DNA of 17,787 nucleotides from contig JAHJUB010000129.1 in assembly GCA_018829455.1 (NCBI GenBank), forward strand, positions 1-17,787. The letters run 5' to 3'. The translations under genes and the position numbers were made by a program. Position 1 is the stretch's first letter. Each line of letters begins with the position of its first letter. This DNA comes from Candidatus Omnitrophota bacterium (GTDB taxonomy: Bacteria > Ratteibacteria > UBA8468 > MWAK01). Shown one piece after another: positions 5,880-12,916 of the stretch. The notes under the pieces were generated by a model, which did not search any database, had not been told where the DNA came from, and saw only the letters and a list, made by a program, of their open reading frames with translations.

Positions 5880-7202
5880 ATGAAAGAAACGGAAAAGATA
5901 CTGAAGCAGGCGACGGAAGAGAAGATCAAGTTCATCAACCTCTGGTTTGTAGATATCCTGGGGCAGTTGAAGTCGGTCACCATCCGGGACCGGGAACTGG
6001 AGAAAGCGCTGGAAGAAGGCATCGGTTTTGACGGCTCCTCGGTAGAGGGTTTCGCCCGTATTTACGAAAGCGACCTCCTTTTGAAGCCGGAGCCGATGAC
6101 CTTTCGCATCCTGCCCTGGTGTTCCCATCCGGAGGAGAAGGTGGCCGCCCTCTTTTGCGATATCCTGACCCCGGAGGGGAAGGGTTATCCGGGCGACGGC
6201 CGGCTGGCCTTAAAGAAGTTGCTGGACCGGGCCAAGAAACAAGGTTTTGAATTCAAGGTCGGCCCGGAATTAGAGTATTTTTATTTCAAGCCCAACAGTA
6301 CCGAGCCGATTGACCAGGGCGGCTATTTTGATTTTGCGCCCCGGGACCTGGCTTCGGACCTGCGGCAGGAGACGATTCGCCTGGCCGAAGAGATGGGCAT
6401 CGCGATTGACTGCAGCCACCACGAAGTAGCGCCCAGCCAGTCAGAGCTCGCGCCCCACTACGACAACGCCCTGACCATGGCTGACAATCTGCTGACGCTC
6501 AAAGTCATCACCAAAGAAGTGGCCCGGAAGTATGGCTACAGCGCTTCTTTCATGCCCAAGCCCGTCTTTGGTGAAAATGGAAGCGGGATGCACGTCCACA
6601 CGTCTTTATTCAAAGGCGGGAAGAATGCCTTTTTTGACGCCGGGGACCCGTTTCTTCTTTCCGCCACCGCCCGCCATTTTGCCGCCGGAATCCTGACCCA
6701 CTGCCGGGAAATCACGGCCGTCTGCAACCAGTGGGTTAATTCTTACAAGCGGCTGGTGCCCGGTTATGAAGCGCCGGTTTACATCGCCTGGGCGCAACAC
6801 AACCGCAGCAGCCTCCTGCGCATTCCGGCTTTCCGGCACGGCAAAGGAACTGCCGCCCGCGTGGAATTCCGCAGCCCGGACCCGGCCTGCAACCCCTACC
6901 TTGCCTTCAGCGTTATCCTGGCCGCCGGATTGGACGGGATTGAAAAGAAGCTGTCCCTGCCGGAACCGGTGGAAGAGGATATCTACCGGATGGATGAGCC
7001 GGAGAGGAAGCGCCGCAATATACCCAGCCTGCCGGGCAGTCTCATTGAAGCCATCATGCTGACCGAGAAGAGCGGTCTGGTGCGCAAGGCCCTGGGTGAA
7101 CACATCTTTGAGCAGTTTATCGCCAACAAGAAGATAGAGTGGGACCAATACCGCACCCAGGTGACCGATTACGAGATTAAAACCTATCTCCCGCTGTTGT
7201 GA
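5880..7202 (+). CDS. glnA: Type I glutamine synthetase (GSI-alpha)
   Basis: The 440-residue enzyme makes glutamine from glutamate, ammonia and ATP and would assemble as a dodecamer. An N-terminal beta-grasp domain carries GFDGSSVEGF (residues 49-58). The catalytic domain has GPELEYFYF, GENGSGMHVHTS, the NSYKRLVPGYEAPVY region, HNRSSLLRIP and VEFRSPDPACNPYLAF. The length and the C-terminal ERKRRNIPSLPGSL, which replaces the adenylylatable KNLYDLP motif of GSI-beta, point to the GSI-alpha group. Feedback or protein-partner regulation rather than adenylylation is therefore expected. ATG 5880 is preferred because GGGAGG lies just upstream (spacing is short, 3 nt); the in-frame start at 5847 falls inside a repeat. 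The gene follows ileS in the same direction after a palindrome trio. Confidence 0.97.
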   Translation: MKETEKILKQATEEKIKFINLWFVDILGQLKSVTIRDRELEKALEEGIGFDGSSVEGFARIYESDLLLKPEPMTFRILPWCSHPEEKVAALFCDILTPEGKGYPGDGRLALKKLLDRAKKQGFEFKVGPELEYFYFKPNSTEPIDQGGYFDFAPRDLASDLRQETIRLAEEMGIAIDCSHHEVAPSQSELAPHYDNALTMADNLLTLKVITKEVARKYGYSASFMPKPVFGENGSGMHVHTSLFKGGKNAFFDAGDPFLLSATARHFAAGILTHCREITAVCNQWVNSYKRLVPGYEAPVYIAWAQHNRSSLLRIPAFRHGKGTAARVEFRSPDPACNPYLAFSVILAAGLDGIEKKLSLPEPVEEDIYRMDEPERKRRNIPSLPGSLIEAIMLTEKSGLVRKALGEHIFEQFIANKKIEWDQYRTQVTDYEIKTYLPLL

Positions 7203-7212
7203 TGCTTCATGT

Positions 7213-7320
7213 CAACGATAACCCCCCTCGCCCCCCTTATCAGGGGGGAGTCCCCTCTCGCGGGCGAGGATGTAACCCCCCTCGCCCCCCTTGTCAGGGG
7301 GGATGCAACCCCGCCCCTAC
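7213..7320. repeat. Composite repeat block between glnA and the NYN gene
   Basis: Two near-identical direct copies of a unit containing CCCCCCTCGCCCCCCTT and GGGGGGA (about 7217-7256 and 7269-7308) each form a CCCCCCT/AGGGGGG hairpin. The block ends CCCCTAC at 7314-7320. The same units occur at 1879-1917 and 15157-15195. It fills the intergenic space and abuts the next start codon, so that gene has no conventional ribosome-binding site. Confidence 0.8.
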
Positions 7321-7323
7321 TTT

Positions 7324-7833
7324 ATGCACTGGTTAATTGACGGTTATAACCTCATCCGGCAGGTTGATTTTTTGCAGGCGGAAGAGCATAAAGGGCTGGC
7401 GGCTGGCCGGGAAGCGCTTTTGAAATTTCTGGCCGAATTCTCCCGGCGCCGGATAAAAGGAAAAAGCAGGATTACGGTTGTTTTTGACGGGCCAGCAGTA
7501 GAGCCTGGGGCACATTACCGGGGAGAAAATGACGGTTATTCCCCTTCCCCGATCTCGTCCGGAATAAAAACAGTCTTTTCCCGCGGCACAACCGCGGACC
7601 AGGTTATGGAAGAACTGATTACGGAGAGTAGCAATCCCGCGGACATCACCGTGGTCAGCGCCGACGGAGAGGTTAAGCGTTTTGCCAAAAAGCACCGCTG
7701 TGCCACCCTTGACCCGGCCGGATTTGTAGAGAAGGCCTTTTCCTCGGATAAAACCCAGAAAACCAAGTATTCTCTGCACCCGGACCGCCAGCGCCAGATT
7801 GAATCGGAACTGCGGAAAATCTGGGGAAATTAG
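7324..7833 (+). CDS. YacP/Rae1-like NYN-domain endoribonuclease
   Basis: The 169-residue protein starts MHWLIDGYNLI and belongs to the YacP/DUF901 branch of NYN (PIN-like) nucleases. Its B. subtilis member, Rae1, cleaves mRNA in the ribosomal A site. Acidic positions expected of the metal site are visible: Asp6 (IDGYN), Asp55 (VVFDG), Asp92 (TTADQVMEEL) and Asp114 (VVSADGEV). A basic C-terminal tail (HPDRQRQIESELRKIWG) follows. The frame is open upstream to 7291, but that part lies in the repeat block, so I take ATG 7324, which lacks a Shine-Dalgarno site. It is the last gene of the htpX-ileS-glnA direction and converges on the fumarase-type gene. Ribosome-associated function is inferred from Rae1 only. 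Confidence 0.88.
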   Translation: MHWLIDGYNLIRQVDFLQAEEHKGLAAGREALLKFLAEFSRRRIKGKSRITVVFDGPAVEPGAHYRGENDGYSPSPISSGIKTVFSRGTTADQVMEELITESSNPADITVVSADGEVKRFAKKHRCATLDPAGFVEKAFSSDKTQKTKYSLHPDRQRQIESELRKIWGN

Positions 7834-7859
7834 GAAATTAGGGACAGCTTCCTAATTTC
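7834..7859. terminator. Possible bidirectional hairpin between convergent genes
   Basis: GAAATTAGG (7834-7842) and CCTAATTTC (7851-7859) form a perfect 9-bp stem with an 8-nt loop, exactly in the 29-nt gap between convergent stop codons. The left arm is duplicated in tandem (GGAAATTA twice). There is no U-tract on either strand, so termination efficiency is uncertain. Confidence 0.45.
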
Positions 7860-7862
7860 TCA

Positions 7863-8717
7863 TTAGATTGTTCCGTGGGAGACGCGCAGGGCCCAGCAGG
7901 AGATGTTGACCGCCACCGGGAGTCCGGCGATGTGGGTGGGAAACTTCTTGGCTCGGACCGCCAGGGCAGTGGTCTTGCCGCCTAAGCCGGCCGGCCCGAT
8001 GCAGGAGTTGTTTACCCGGCGCAGGACGTTTTGTTCCAGCGCCCGCAGTTCCTTGTCCTTGTTCGGCGTGGTCAGTTCTTCCGGGTAAAGAAGCGCTTCT
8101 TTGGCAAGCAGCGCCGCTTTTTCCATTGTGCCGCCGATTCCGACGCCGATGAAGACCGGCGGACAGGGCCGGCTTCCGGCTTCTTCCATACACTTCACGA
8201 CAAAATTCTCAACCTCCGGCCGGCCGGAACCAGGTGAAAGATTTATTACCTTTCCCATATTTTCCGAACCGAAACCCTTGACCAGCAGGTGAATCCTTAT
8301 CTTGTCCCCGGACACCAGCCGGGCGTGCACCACCGCCGGCGCATTGGTGCCGGTATTTTTTCTGGTCAGCGGGTCAACGATGGAAAGCCGGAGAAAATAT
8401 TTTTGGTAGGCGGCCGCGACTCCTTCCGAGACGACGTCTTCCAGGCAGAAAAAAGGTTTTAGGTCAACCTTAACCTCGCTGCCTATTTCCAGGAAGACCT
8501 CAACCATCCCGGTATCCTGGCAGAGGGGCAGGGGCATCTTTTTCGCCAGGCGGATGTTGGCCAGGATTGCGGAGAGCGCTTGTTTGGCAATCGGTTTCTC
8601 CTCTACCTCAACGGCCTGGTCAATCAAGCGGATAAGAATTTCCGGGAAAATGAAGTTTGCCTCCCGCGCCAATTCTGCTATACGCCTGCCAATTTCATTT
8701 GCTTTTACCTGTCTCAT
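7863..8717 (-). CDS. Class I fumarate hydratase-type alpha subunit
   Basis: The 284-residue protein corresponds to the N-terminal (alpha) part of class I [4Fe-4S] hydro-lyases: two-subunit fumarase or L-tartrate dehydratase TtdA. The three expected cluster cysteines are visible in LCQDTG, in CPPVFIGVGIGG and in the C-terminal CWALR. Other family motifs are NTGTNAPAVVH, KGFGSENMGK and NNSCIGPAGLGGKTTA. The start at 8717 overlaps the preceding DUF502 gene by 23 nt, implying translational coupling. The beta subunit needed to complete the active site is not adjacent: the frame stops at 7863 and the next gene is convergent. The partner must be encoded elsewhere, or the complex is incomplete. The substrate (fumarate or tartrate) cannot be decided from this subunit alone; fumarate is the more likely. 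Confidence 0.9.
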   Translation of the reverse strand: MRQVKANEIGRRIAELAREANFIFPEILIRLIDQAVEVEEKPIAKQALSAILANIRLAKKMPLPLCQDTGMVEVFLEIGSEVKVDLKPFFCLEDVVSEGVAAAYQKYFLRLSIVDPLTRKNTGTNAPAVVHARLVSGDKIRIHLLVKGFGSENMGKVINLSPGSGRPEVENFVVKCMEEAGSRPCPPVFIGVGIGGTMEKAALLAKEALLYPEELTTPNKDKELRALEQNVLRRVNNSCIGPAGLGGKTTALAVRAKKFPTHIAGLPVAVNISCWALRVSHGTI

Positions 8718-9297
8718 CGTTCTTCTTTCCCCGGCTGGAAATCCCAATGGAAAGCACCAGTTTTATCCCTTCCTGCACCGACATATCCAGAAACTTGACG
8801 TTTTTCCTGGGATAGATGAGATAAAAGCCGTTGGCGATGTTGGGTGGGGTCGGCACAAAAACACCCACCTGGTCCGGTCCCAGTTCTTTGGGCACTGCGG
8901 TGACAAAAGCGATGGTTTGACAGTCCGGGTAAGGAAAAGGCACCATTACTACGGCTTCAAAGAACTTCTGGTGTTGCGCGCTGAAGACGGAATCGCTGAT
9001 TCCTTTGACGGTCAGGTAGATTCTATTGAAGAGCGGCAACTTTTCCAGGAGGCCGGATAAATATTTCATGAGACGCTTACCGATAAAATTACCGCCTACG
9101 TAACCGACCAGCAGGATAATCAGAAGCAGGGAAATGATTCCCACACCCGGGATGTAGGATTCCTTGAGAACGTTCTTAAAGAGCGGTCCCAGAATATTTT
9201 CCAGCCATCGGGTCAGGGAAAAGAGAACCCAGACGGAAACGGAAATTGGAACCAGGGCCAGGAGCCCGGTCAGAAAGACGCGGCGTAATTTATCCAT
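8695..9297 (-). CDS. DUF502-family membrane protein
   Basis: The 200-residue protein has two strong membrane segments (about 8-28 and 51-72) joined by a short loop with PGVGI. A mainly soluble domain follows, containing KLPLFNRIYLTVK, the PFPYPDCQTIAFVT stretch and GVFVPTPPN. This layout is characteristic of DUF502, whose molecular function is not established. The RRVFLTGLLALVPISVSVWVL opening is typical of the family. AAGG lies about 6 nt before ATG 9297. The gene is in the phoH-ybeY-dgkA run, 23 nt after the kinase/phosphatase fusion and overlapping the fumarase-type gene. That context suggests an envelope role, which is inference. Confidence 0.88.
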   Translation of the reverse strand: MDKLRRVFLTGLLALVPISVSVWVLFSLTRWLENILGPLFKNVLKESYIPGVGIISLLLIILLVGYVGGNFIGKRLMKYLSGLLEKLPLFNRIYLTVKGISDSVFSAQHQKFFEAVVMVPFPYPDCQTIAFVTAVPKELGPDQVGVFVPTPPNIANGFYLIYPRKNVKFLDMSVQEGIKLVLSIGISSRGKKNDETGKSK

Positions 9298-9320
9298 AAT
9301 GAACCTTTTTACGTTATTTT

Positions 9321-10049
9321 TTACGGAAAACGAAATACCTGGAAGACAAGCGTGGCGATAAAGACGCCCAGGAGCGCGCCGTAGAAGACCTCGGACCAGG
9401 AATGGATTCCCCGCTTAATCCGGCTTTGCGTGACCAGGATTGACATCGGCAGGACAAGGGCGGTAACCATCGGACTTTTGGTGATAAAAAAGATCGCAGT
9501 CAGGATACCGAAAGAAAGAGCTGCGTGGCCGCTGGGCATTCCGCCGCGGAAGAGCGATTTGGCACGCATGCGCATCTTCACGTAGAATATCAGGCCGTAG
9601 GTGGCAAGGAGCGCAATGACCGAAAGGTACCAGGGAGAAGTCTTGATCGCGTAAACCGCCATTTCGGTTCGGGACGGGATGTGTGCGCCCAGCATCAGGT
9701 ATCCGACAAAGAGCGCAACAACTACAGTCATCAGGACGCAGGCCGCGCCGATGTTTTTGACTTCTTTTGCCAGACGGCTGTATTCCGGGGTTGCCAGGTC
9801 AACCATTTTTTCCAGGGCGGTGTTAACCATTTCCGCGGTCAGGACCCCGGTAATTACCAGAAGCAGAACGTAAAACTCAACCAGGCTTAAGTCCAGGAAC
9901 ATGGAACCGAAGAGCACCAGGAAACCGGCCACCAGGTGGATGCGGAAGTTGCGCTCGTTTCGGACGCAGAAGAGCACGCCCCGGGCCGCATGGTCAAAAC
10001 TATTCAGGAGCGAGTTTTCCTTAATCTTGCGTTTCTGTTTTTCCGTCAT
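9321..10049 (-). CDS. DgkA-type lipid kinase fused to a PAP2 phosphatase
   Basis: The N-terminal half (about 12-120) is a DgkA-family integral-membrane kinase, in Gram-positive bacteria an undecaprenol kinase. It shows RNERNFRIH and the signature EMVNTALEKMVDL at 73-85 with Asn76, plus three hydrophobic segments. The C-terminal half (about 140-242) is a PAP2-type phosphatase with basic residues 162-168, PSGH at 172-175 and SR...H at 209-216. The final acid of the third motif is Glu220 rather than the usual Asp. Joining a lipid kinase and a lipid phosphatase in one 242-residue membrane protein suggests recycling of undecaprenyl phosphate, the carrier for peptidoglycan and other envelope polymers; this is inference. 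The start overlaps ybeY by 29 nt. The phoH-ybeY-dgkA order is widely conserved. Confidence 0.9.
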   Translation of the reverse strand: MTEKQKRKIKENSLLNSFDHAARGVLFCVRNERNFRIHLVAGFLVLFGSMFLDLSLVEFYVLLLVITGVLTAEMVNTALEKMVDLATPEYSRLAKEVKNIGAACVLMTVVVALFVGYLMLGAHIPSRTEMAVYAIKTSPWYLSVIALLATYGLIFYVKMRMRAKSLFRGGMPSGHAALSFGILTAIFFITKSPMVTALVLPMSILVTQSRIKRGIHSWSEVFYGALLGVFIATLVFQVFRFP

Positions 10050-10467
10050 TTATTTCTCTTAATATGCGCCGGGTTTCGCGGAACATCAACCGGCGGTCTT
10101 TCGTTTTCCGGTCATCGTATCCGGCCAGGTGCAGGAATCCGTGGATGGCCAGGGTCAGCAACTCCTCCTCCAGGGAATGGTGAAGTTCCTTCGCCTGCGC
10201 CCCGGCGGTCTCCGCGGAAATCAGGATTTCGCCTTCCTGTTCCTCCAGGCTGAAACTGAGCACGTCGGTAGGCCGGTTGCGGCCAAGGAACTTTTGGTTG
10301 TAGCCGGCAATCCTTCGGTTGTTTATCAGGATGACGCCGAGTTGTTTGAAGGATAAACCGGAAACCTCAAGCGCCCGGTTTATCCTTTGGCGGAGATTTT
10401 TTACGTCTATTTTTACTTTGCGCTGCAGGTTGCGTAAGTAAACGTTTTTTTTGTTTTTCTTTTTCAT
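10021..10467 (-). CDS. ybeY: YbeY-family endoribonuclease / rRNA maturation factor
   Basis: The 148-residue protein belongs to the YbeY family, a single-strand RNase involved in 16S rRNA 3' maturation and ribosome quality control. The core motif is HGFLHLAGYDD, preceded by RPTDVLSF and a G-I-L-I-S strand. The usual metal site is H-x3-H-x5-H; here the third position is Asp (GYDD), so the ligand set is two His and probably one Asp. ATG 10467 is the only plausible start: no ATG, GTG or TTG follows before the conserved core. This start makes the gene overlap the 3' end of phoH by 101 nt in another frame. A GGGAG site lies about 13 nt upstream. The 3' end overlaps the dgkA-PAP2 fusion by 29 nt. 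Confidence 0.93.
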   Translation of the reverse strand: MKKKNKKNVYLRNLQRKVKIDVKNLRQRINRALEVSGLSFKQLGVILINNRRIAGYNQKFLGRNRPTDVLSFSLEEQEGEILISAETAGAQAKELHHSLEEELLTLAIHGFLHLAGYDDRKTKDRRLMFRETRRILREINDGKTETQD

Positions 10468-11365
10468 AAGCCAGAATAATCTCCCGGACCAGGGGATGGC
10501 GCACCACGTCTTCTTCGGTCAGGTAGGTGAACTTGATGCCTTTAATCTTTTTCAAAAACCCCTCAATATCTTCCAGTCCCGAGGTCCGCTCGGCCGGTAA
10601 ATCCGACTGGGTTACGTCTCCGGTGATGATTGCCCGGGAGCCCATGCCCAAGCGGGTAAGAAACATCTTCATCTGTTCCGGCGTGGCGTTCTGGGCTTCG
10701 TCCAGGATGATGAATGCGTCCGAAAGGGTCCGGCCGCGCATGTAAGCCAGCGGCAGGATTTCAATAATGCGGTGCTCCATCAGCCGCCGAATTTCTTCCG
10801 GCCAGATAAGGTCGTAAAGAGCGTCATAAACGGGCTGAAGATAAGGCCGCACCTTCTCCTCCATGTCCCCGGGCAAAAAACCTAATTTTTCGCCGGCCTC
10901 AATCGCGGGACGGGAAATAACGATGCGCTCAACTTTGTTCTGTTTGAGGTGCTCGATCGCCAGACTCATCGCCAGGTAGGTCTTTCCGGTGCCGGCCGGT
11001 CCGATGCCAACCACCACGTCATTATCACGGACGGCCTGGACATAGGTCTTTTGGCCGCCGGGTCGGGCCAGGACCACCTGCCGCTTGGAGCCGATGAAAA
11101 TGGTATCTTTTTTCTCGGCCTTTTCAACTGACGGTTGCTTCATCTCCGGACGACGGAAATCATGTTTACCCTTGATTTGCTTTAAGCGGTCTTCAATAGC
11201 CGACATCGCCGCCAGCACCTTTTTCCGGGCGCCCTTGATGACCAGTTCACTGCCGCGTCCGGCAACAGTTATCCCAAACTCATCTTCTAACTGACGGACG
11301 TTCTGGTCAAACTGGCCGAAAAAGGCGCGGGCCAATTCCTTGTCAATCAACTTTACGCGCTTCAT
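10367..11365 (-). CDS. phoH: PhoH-like ATPase (YbeZ type)
   Basis: The 332-residue protein is a PhoH/YbeZ ATPase, a partner of YbeY in RNA metabolism in other bacteria. An N-terminal small domain (residues 1-65) is followed by the P-loop ATPase. Walker A is GPAGTGKT (122-129) and Walker B is FIILDEAQNAT with Asp222 and Glu223. Further family motifs are ISRPAIEAGEKLGFLPGD and ITGDVTQSDLP. The lysine-rich tail after AYEKEKQ is longer than needed for the fold and overlaps ybeY by 101 nt. The start ATG 11365 sits 8 nt after the U-tract of the upstream terminator, with no Shine-Dalgarno site but an AT-rich TATAATGAT before it. How this operon is transcribed past the terminator is unclear. Confidence 0.96.
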   Translation of the reverse strand: MKRVKLIDKELARAFFGQFDQNVRQLEDEFGITVAGRGSELVIKGARKKVLAAMSAIEDRLKQIKGKHDFRRPEMKQPSVEKAEKKDTIFIGSKRQVVLARPGGQKTYVQAVRDNDVVVGIGPAGTGKTYLAMSLAIEHLKQNKVERIVISRPAIEAGEKLGFLPGDMEEKVRPYLQPVYDALYDLIWPEEIRRLMEHRIIEILPLAYMRGRTLSDAFIILDEAQNATPEQMKMFLTRLGMGSRAIITGDVTQSDLPAERTSGLEDIEGFLKKIKGIKFTYLTEEDVVRHPLVREIILAYEKEKQKKRLLTQPAAQSKNRRKKSPPKDKPGA

Positions 11366-11373
11366 ATCATTAT

Positions 11374-11436
11374 AAAAAAAGGCATCAGGGCTTCAGGATG
11401 GCAAAACACTCTGCTTACGCCTGAACCCCTAATGCC
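11374..11436 (-). terminator. Rho-independent terminator after the LysM gene
   Basis: On the minus strand the arms GGCATTAGGGGTTCAGG (11436-11420) and CCTGAAGCCCTGATGCC (11397-11381) pair over 17 positions with two mismatches, then seven U (11380-11374). This is a strong intrinsic terminator between the LysM gene stop (11445) and the phoH start (11365). On the plus strand TTTTGTTT follows the stem, so weak termination the other way is possible. Confidence 0.85.
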
Positions 11437-11444
11437 TTTTGTTT

Positions 11445-12395
11445 CTATTCTGTTTGTCCGGGGGCCAACGGTTTTCCGCCTGCATCCGGCGTCTGTTTCG
11501 GAACCCGGACTACCGGTTTTCCGGAAGTAGCTTTTGCCGGCGCCTCAGAAACAGCAACCGGTTTTTTCACCTTTTTAACGGACTTAACTTTTACTCCTGC
11601 GGGGGCAGCGGCATCTGGCCCGGGAACCTGCAGTTTCTGTCCCGGATAGATGAGGTTAGGGTTTTTAATCTTATCGCGGTTCGCCTGGTAAATCTTCTTC
11701 CAGGCATCTCCTTCGCCGTAAATATCTTTCTTCCCGGCAATTTTAATCAGGAAATCGCCTTTCTTTACCGTGTAGAAGGAGAAAGTTTTTTTGGCTTCTT
11801 TTACGGTAAGTTTCTCAATCTCCTTCTTCAGGTCTGCCATTTCGTCGGATAACCCCTGATCTTTCTGCTCCAGCGCCTGGGCTTTCTGTTCCATCTCAAA
11901 CCGGAGTTTTGCGTTATCCTGCATCACTTTCTCGTTGATGGCATTGACCTGGTCAATGGCCTGGTTGGTTTTATCAATCGCCTGGTTTGCCGTCTGAATT
12001 GATTGGTTGGCTGAAGCAACCGCTTGTTCGCTGTTTGCTTTCGCCTGGGCGGCGGCCTGTTTCGCCTCAACCGCCGTTGCTTCCGCTTTTTTGCTTACTT
12101 CCATCGCCGCTTCCGCGGTGGCTTTTACCTTGGCGGCTTCCACCTCGGCAAAGGTAGGCACTTCCTTGATAGCCGGTTCGGTCAGGGGTTTCGCTTCCCT
12201 GGTGCGGCCCCGCACCGGTTTGAATTCCGGCTCTTTCTCGAAGGTTCCGTAATAGGACCGCTGGAGGTCAAGGGCCGGCGTCTCAAAAGTTTCCGAAGGC
12301 CCGCCTTCCAGGTATCCGCCGGTTCCGTCTTCGCCGAACGCCGCCGGCGCAATCAGCAAGAGCAAAATGAAACATCCAAACAGATATTTGGTCAT
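11445..12395 (-). CDS. Secreted LysM protein with coiled-coil region
   Basis: The 316-residue protein has an N-terminal signal peptide (about 1-21, LLLLIAPAAFG, no lipobox cysteine). A Pro/Glu-rich segment follows, then a long Ala-rich coiled coil (about 81-200) that includes four tandem heptads near 129-156 (ANQSIQT, ANQAIDK, TNQAIDQ, VNAINEK). A LysM domain spans about 207-258 (FYTVKKGDFL ... NPNLIYPGQKLQVP), and a basic Pro/Lys-rich tail ends the chain. LysM binds peptidoglycan or chitin-type glycans, so the protein probably sits in the periplasm or at the wall as a spacer or anchor. GGAGGGG precedes ATG 12395 with good spacing. A promoter (12450-12478) and a terminator (11374-11436) make it a likely monocistronic unit. 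The exact role is unknown. Confidence 0.9.
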   Translation of the reverse strand: MTKYLFGCFILLLLIAPAAFGEDGTGGYLEGGPSETFETPALDLQRSYYGTFEKEPEFKPVRGRTREAKPLTEPAIKEVPTFAEVEAAKVKATAEAAMEVSKKAEATAVEAKQAAAQAKANSEQAVASANQSIQTANQAIDKTNQAIDQVNAINEKVMQDNAKLRFEMEQKAQALEQKDQGLSDEMADLKKEIEKLTVKEAKKTFSFYTVKKGDFLIKIAGKKDIYGEGDAWKKIYQANRDKIKNPNLIYPGQKLQVPGPDAAAPAGVKVKSVKKVKKPVAVSEAPAKATSGKPVVRVPKQTPDAGGKPLAPGQTE

Positions 12396-12449
12396 TATCC
12401 CCTCCGGTAATCTTTACATACAATCACTTAAATACGGCTTTGTTTTATT

Positions 12450-12478
12450 ATTCTACCTTGAAAAAGCATCTCTGTCAA
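12450..12478 (-). promoter_or_regulatory. Sigma70-type promoter of the LysM gene
   Basis: On the minus strand there is a perfect -35 TTGACA (12478-12473), a 17-nt spacer and a -10 TAGAAT (12455-12450), about 55 nt before the ATG at 12395. The Shine-Dalgarno site GGAGGGG follows in the leader. Confidence 0.8.
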
Positions 12479-12528
12479 TCATAGCAACCCCTAAAAGAAG
12501 ACCGCGGTTTTAATTTCCGGCCGGATTC

Positions 12529-12537
12529 TGATATAAT
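12529..12537 (+). promoter_or_regulatory. Extended -10 promoter of the small gene
   Basis: TGATATAAT (12529-12537) is an extended -10 with a perfect TATAAT. The -35 region is poor (TTTAAT-like), as is usual for extended -10 promoters. It lies about 40 nt before the GTG at 12578 and is divergent from the LysM promoter. Confidence 0.6.
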
Positions 12538-12577
12538 GTATGAGGTTTGGTTTACGGCCAAAAGGGGGTGAGGAAAA

Positions 12578-12781
12578 GTGCTGACAGTTAAACATTTTGT
12601 TTGCGGGACGACGCGCAGCGCGCTTATCTATTTGGACAACGAGATTAACGGGTGGATTAAGGAAGAAAAAATTACCGACGTAAAGGAAATTCGGGAATGT
12701 TTCGGACAGGCGCCTACCGGGATGAGCGGTTCCAGCGAAAACGTCCTTTTTCTTTCCGTGTGGTATCAGGTGCCGGATTGA
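12578..12781 (+). CDS. Small protein of unknown function (67 aa)
   Basis: A 67-residue protein starts at GTG 12578 behind a strong Shine-Dalgarno stretch (GGGGGTGAGG) and an extended -10 promoter, so I consider it real. It has no signal peptide or membrane segment. The pattern is a beta strand (LTVKHFVC), a helix (LDNEINGWIKEE), then a hydrophobic closing strand (VLFLSVWYQV). This is loosely like the small Cse60/DUF2758-type proteins, which also pair an ...INxWL... helix with a final ...IxYE strand. That resemblance is from memory of the pattern and is not a firm assignment. It may be cotranscribed with tRNA-Arg 50 nt downstream. Confidence 0.75.
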   Translation: MLTVKHFVCGTTRSALIYLDNEINGWIKEEKITDVKEIRECFGQAPTGMSGSSENVLFLSVWYQVPD

Positions 12782-12830
12782 GAATATGCTAACCCGCCGT
12801 ATGTTGTCTATTGTATTTTTGTACATTTTT

Positions 12831-12905
12831 GCGCCTGTAGCTCAGCCCGGATAGAGCAAGGGGTTCCTAACCCCTGTGCCGGAGGTTCAAATCCTCTCAG
12901 GCGCA
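12831..12905 (+). tRNA. tRNA-Arg (CCT)
   Basis: The 75-nt gene has the acceptor stem GCGCCTG/CAGGCGC with discriminator A, and the D arm AGCTCAGCCCGGATAGAGC. The anticodon stem is AGGGG/CCCCT with loop TTCCTAA (anticodon CCT, reading AGG), and the T arm contains GGTTCAAATCC. CCA is not encoded (ACAA follows). It ends 11 nt before the stop of the convergent methyltransferase gene with no terminator in between, so its transcript may run antisense into that gene. Confidence 0.97.
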
Positions 12906-12916
12906 CAATTCACCAT

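Noticed and set aside
7213..7320. CRISPR-like direct repeats in the glnA downstream block
   Set aside because: Only two copies of a GC-rich palindromic unit with no unique spacers; the same units are dispersed elsewhere in the window.
12491..12826. 111-residue minus-strand frame opposite the small gene
   Set aside because: It is antisense to a gene with its own promoter and ribosome site, and has no convincing start or family pattern.
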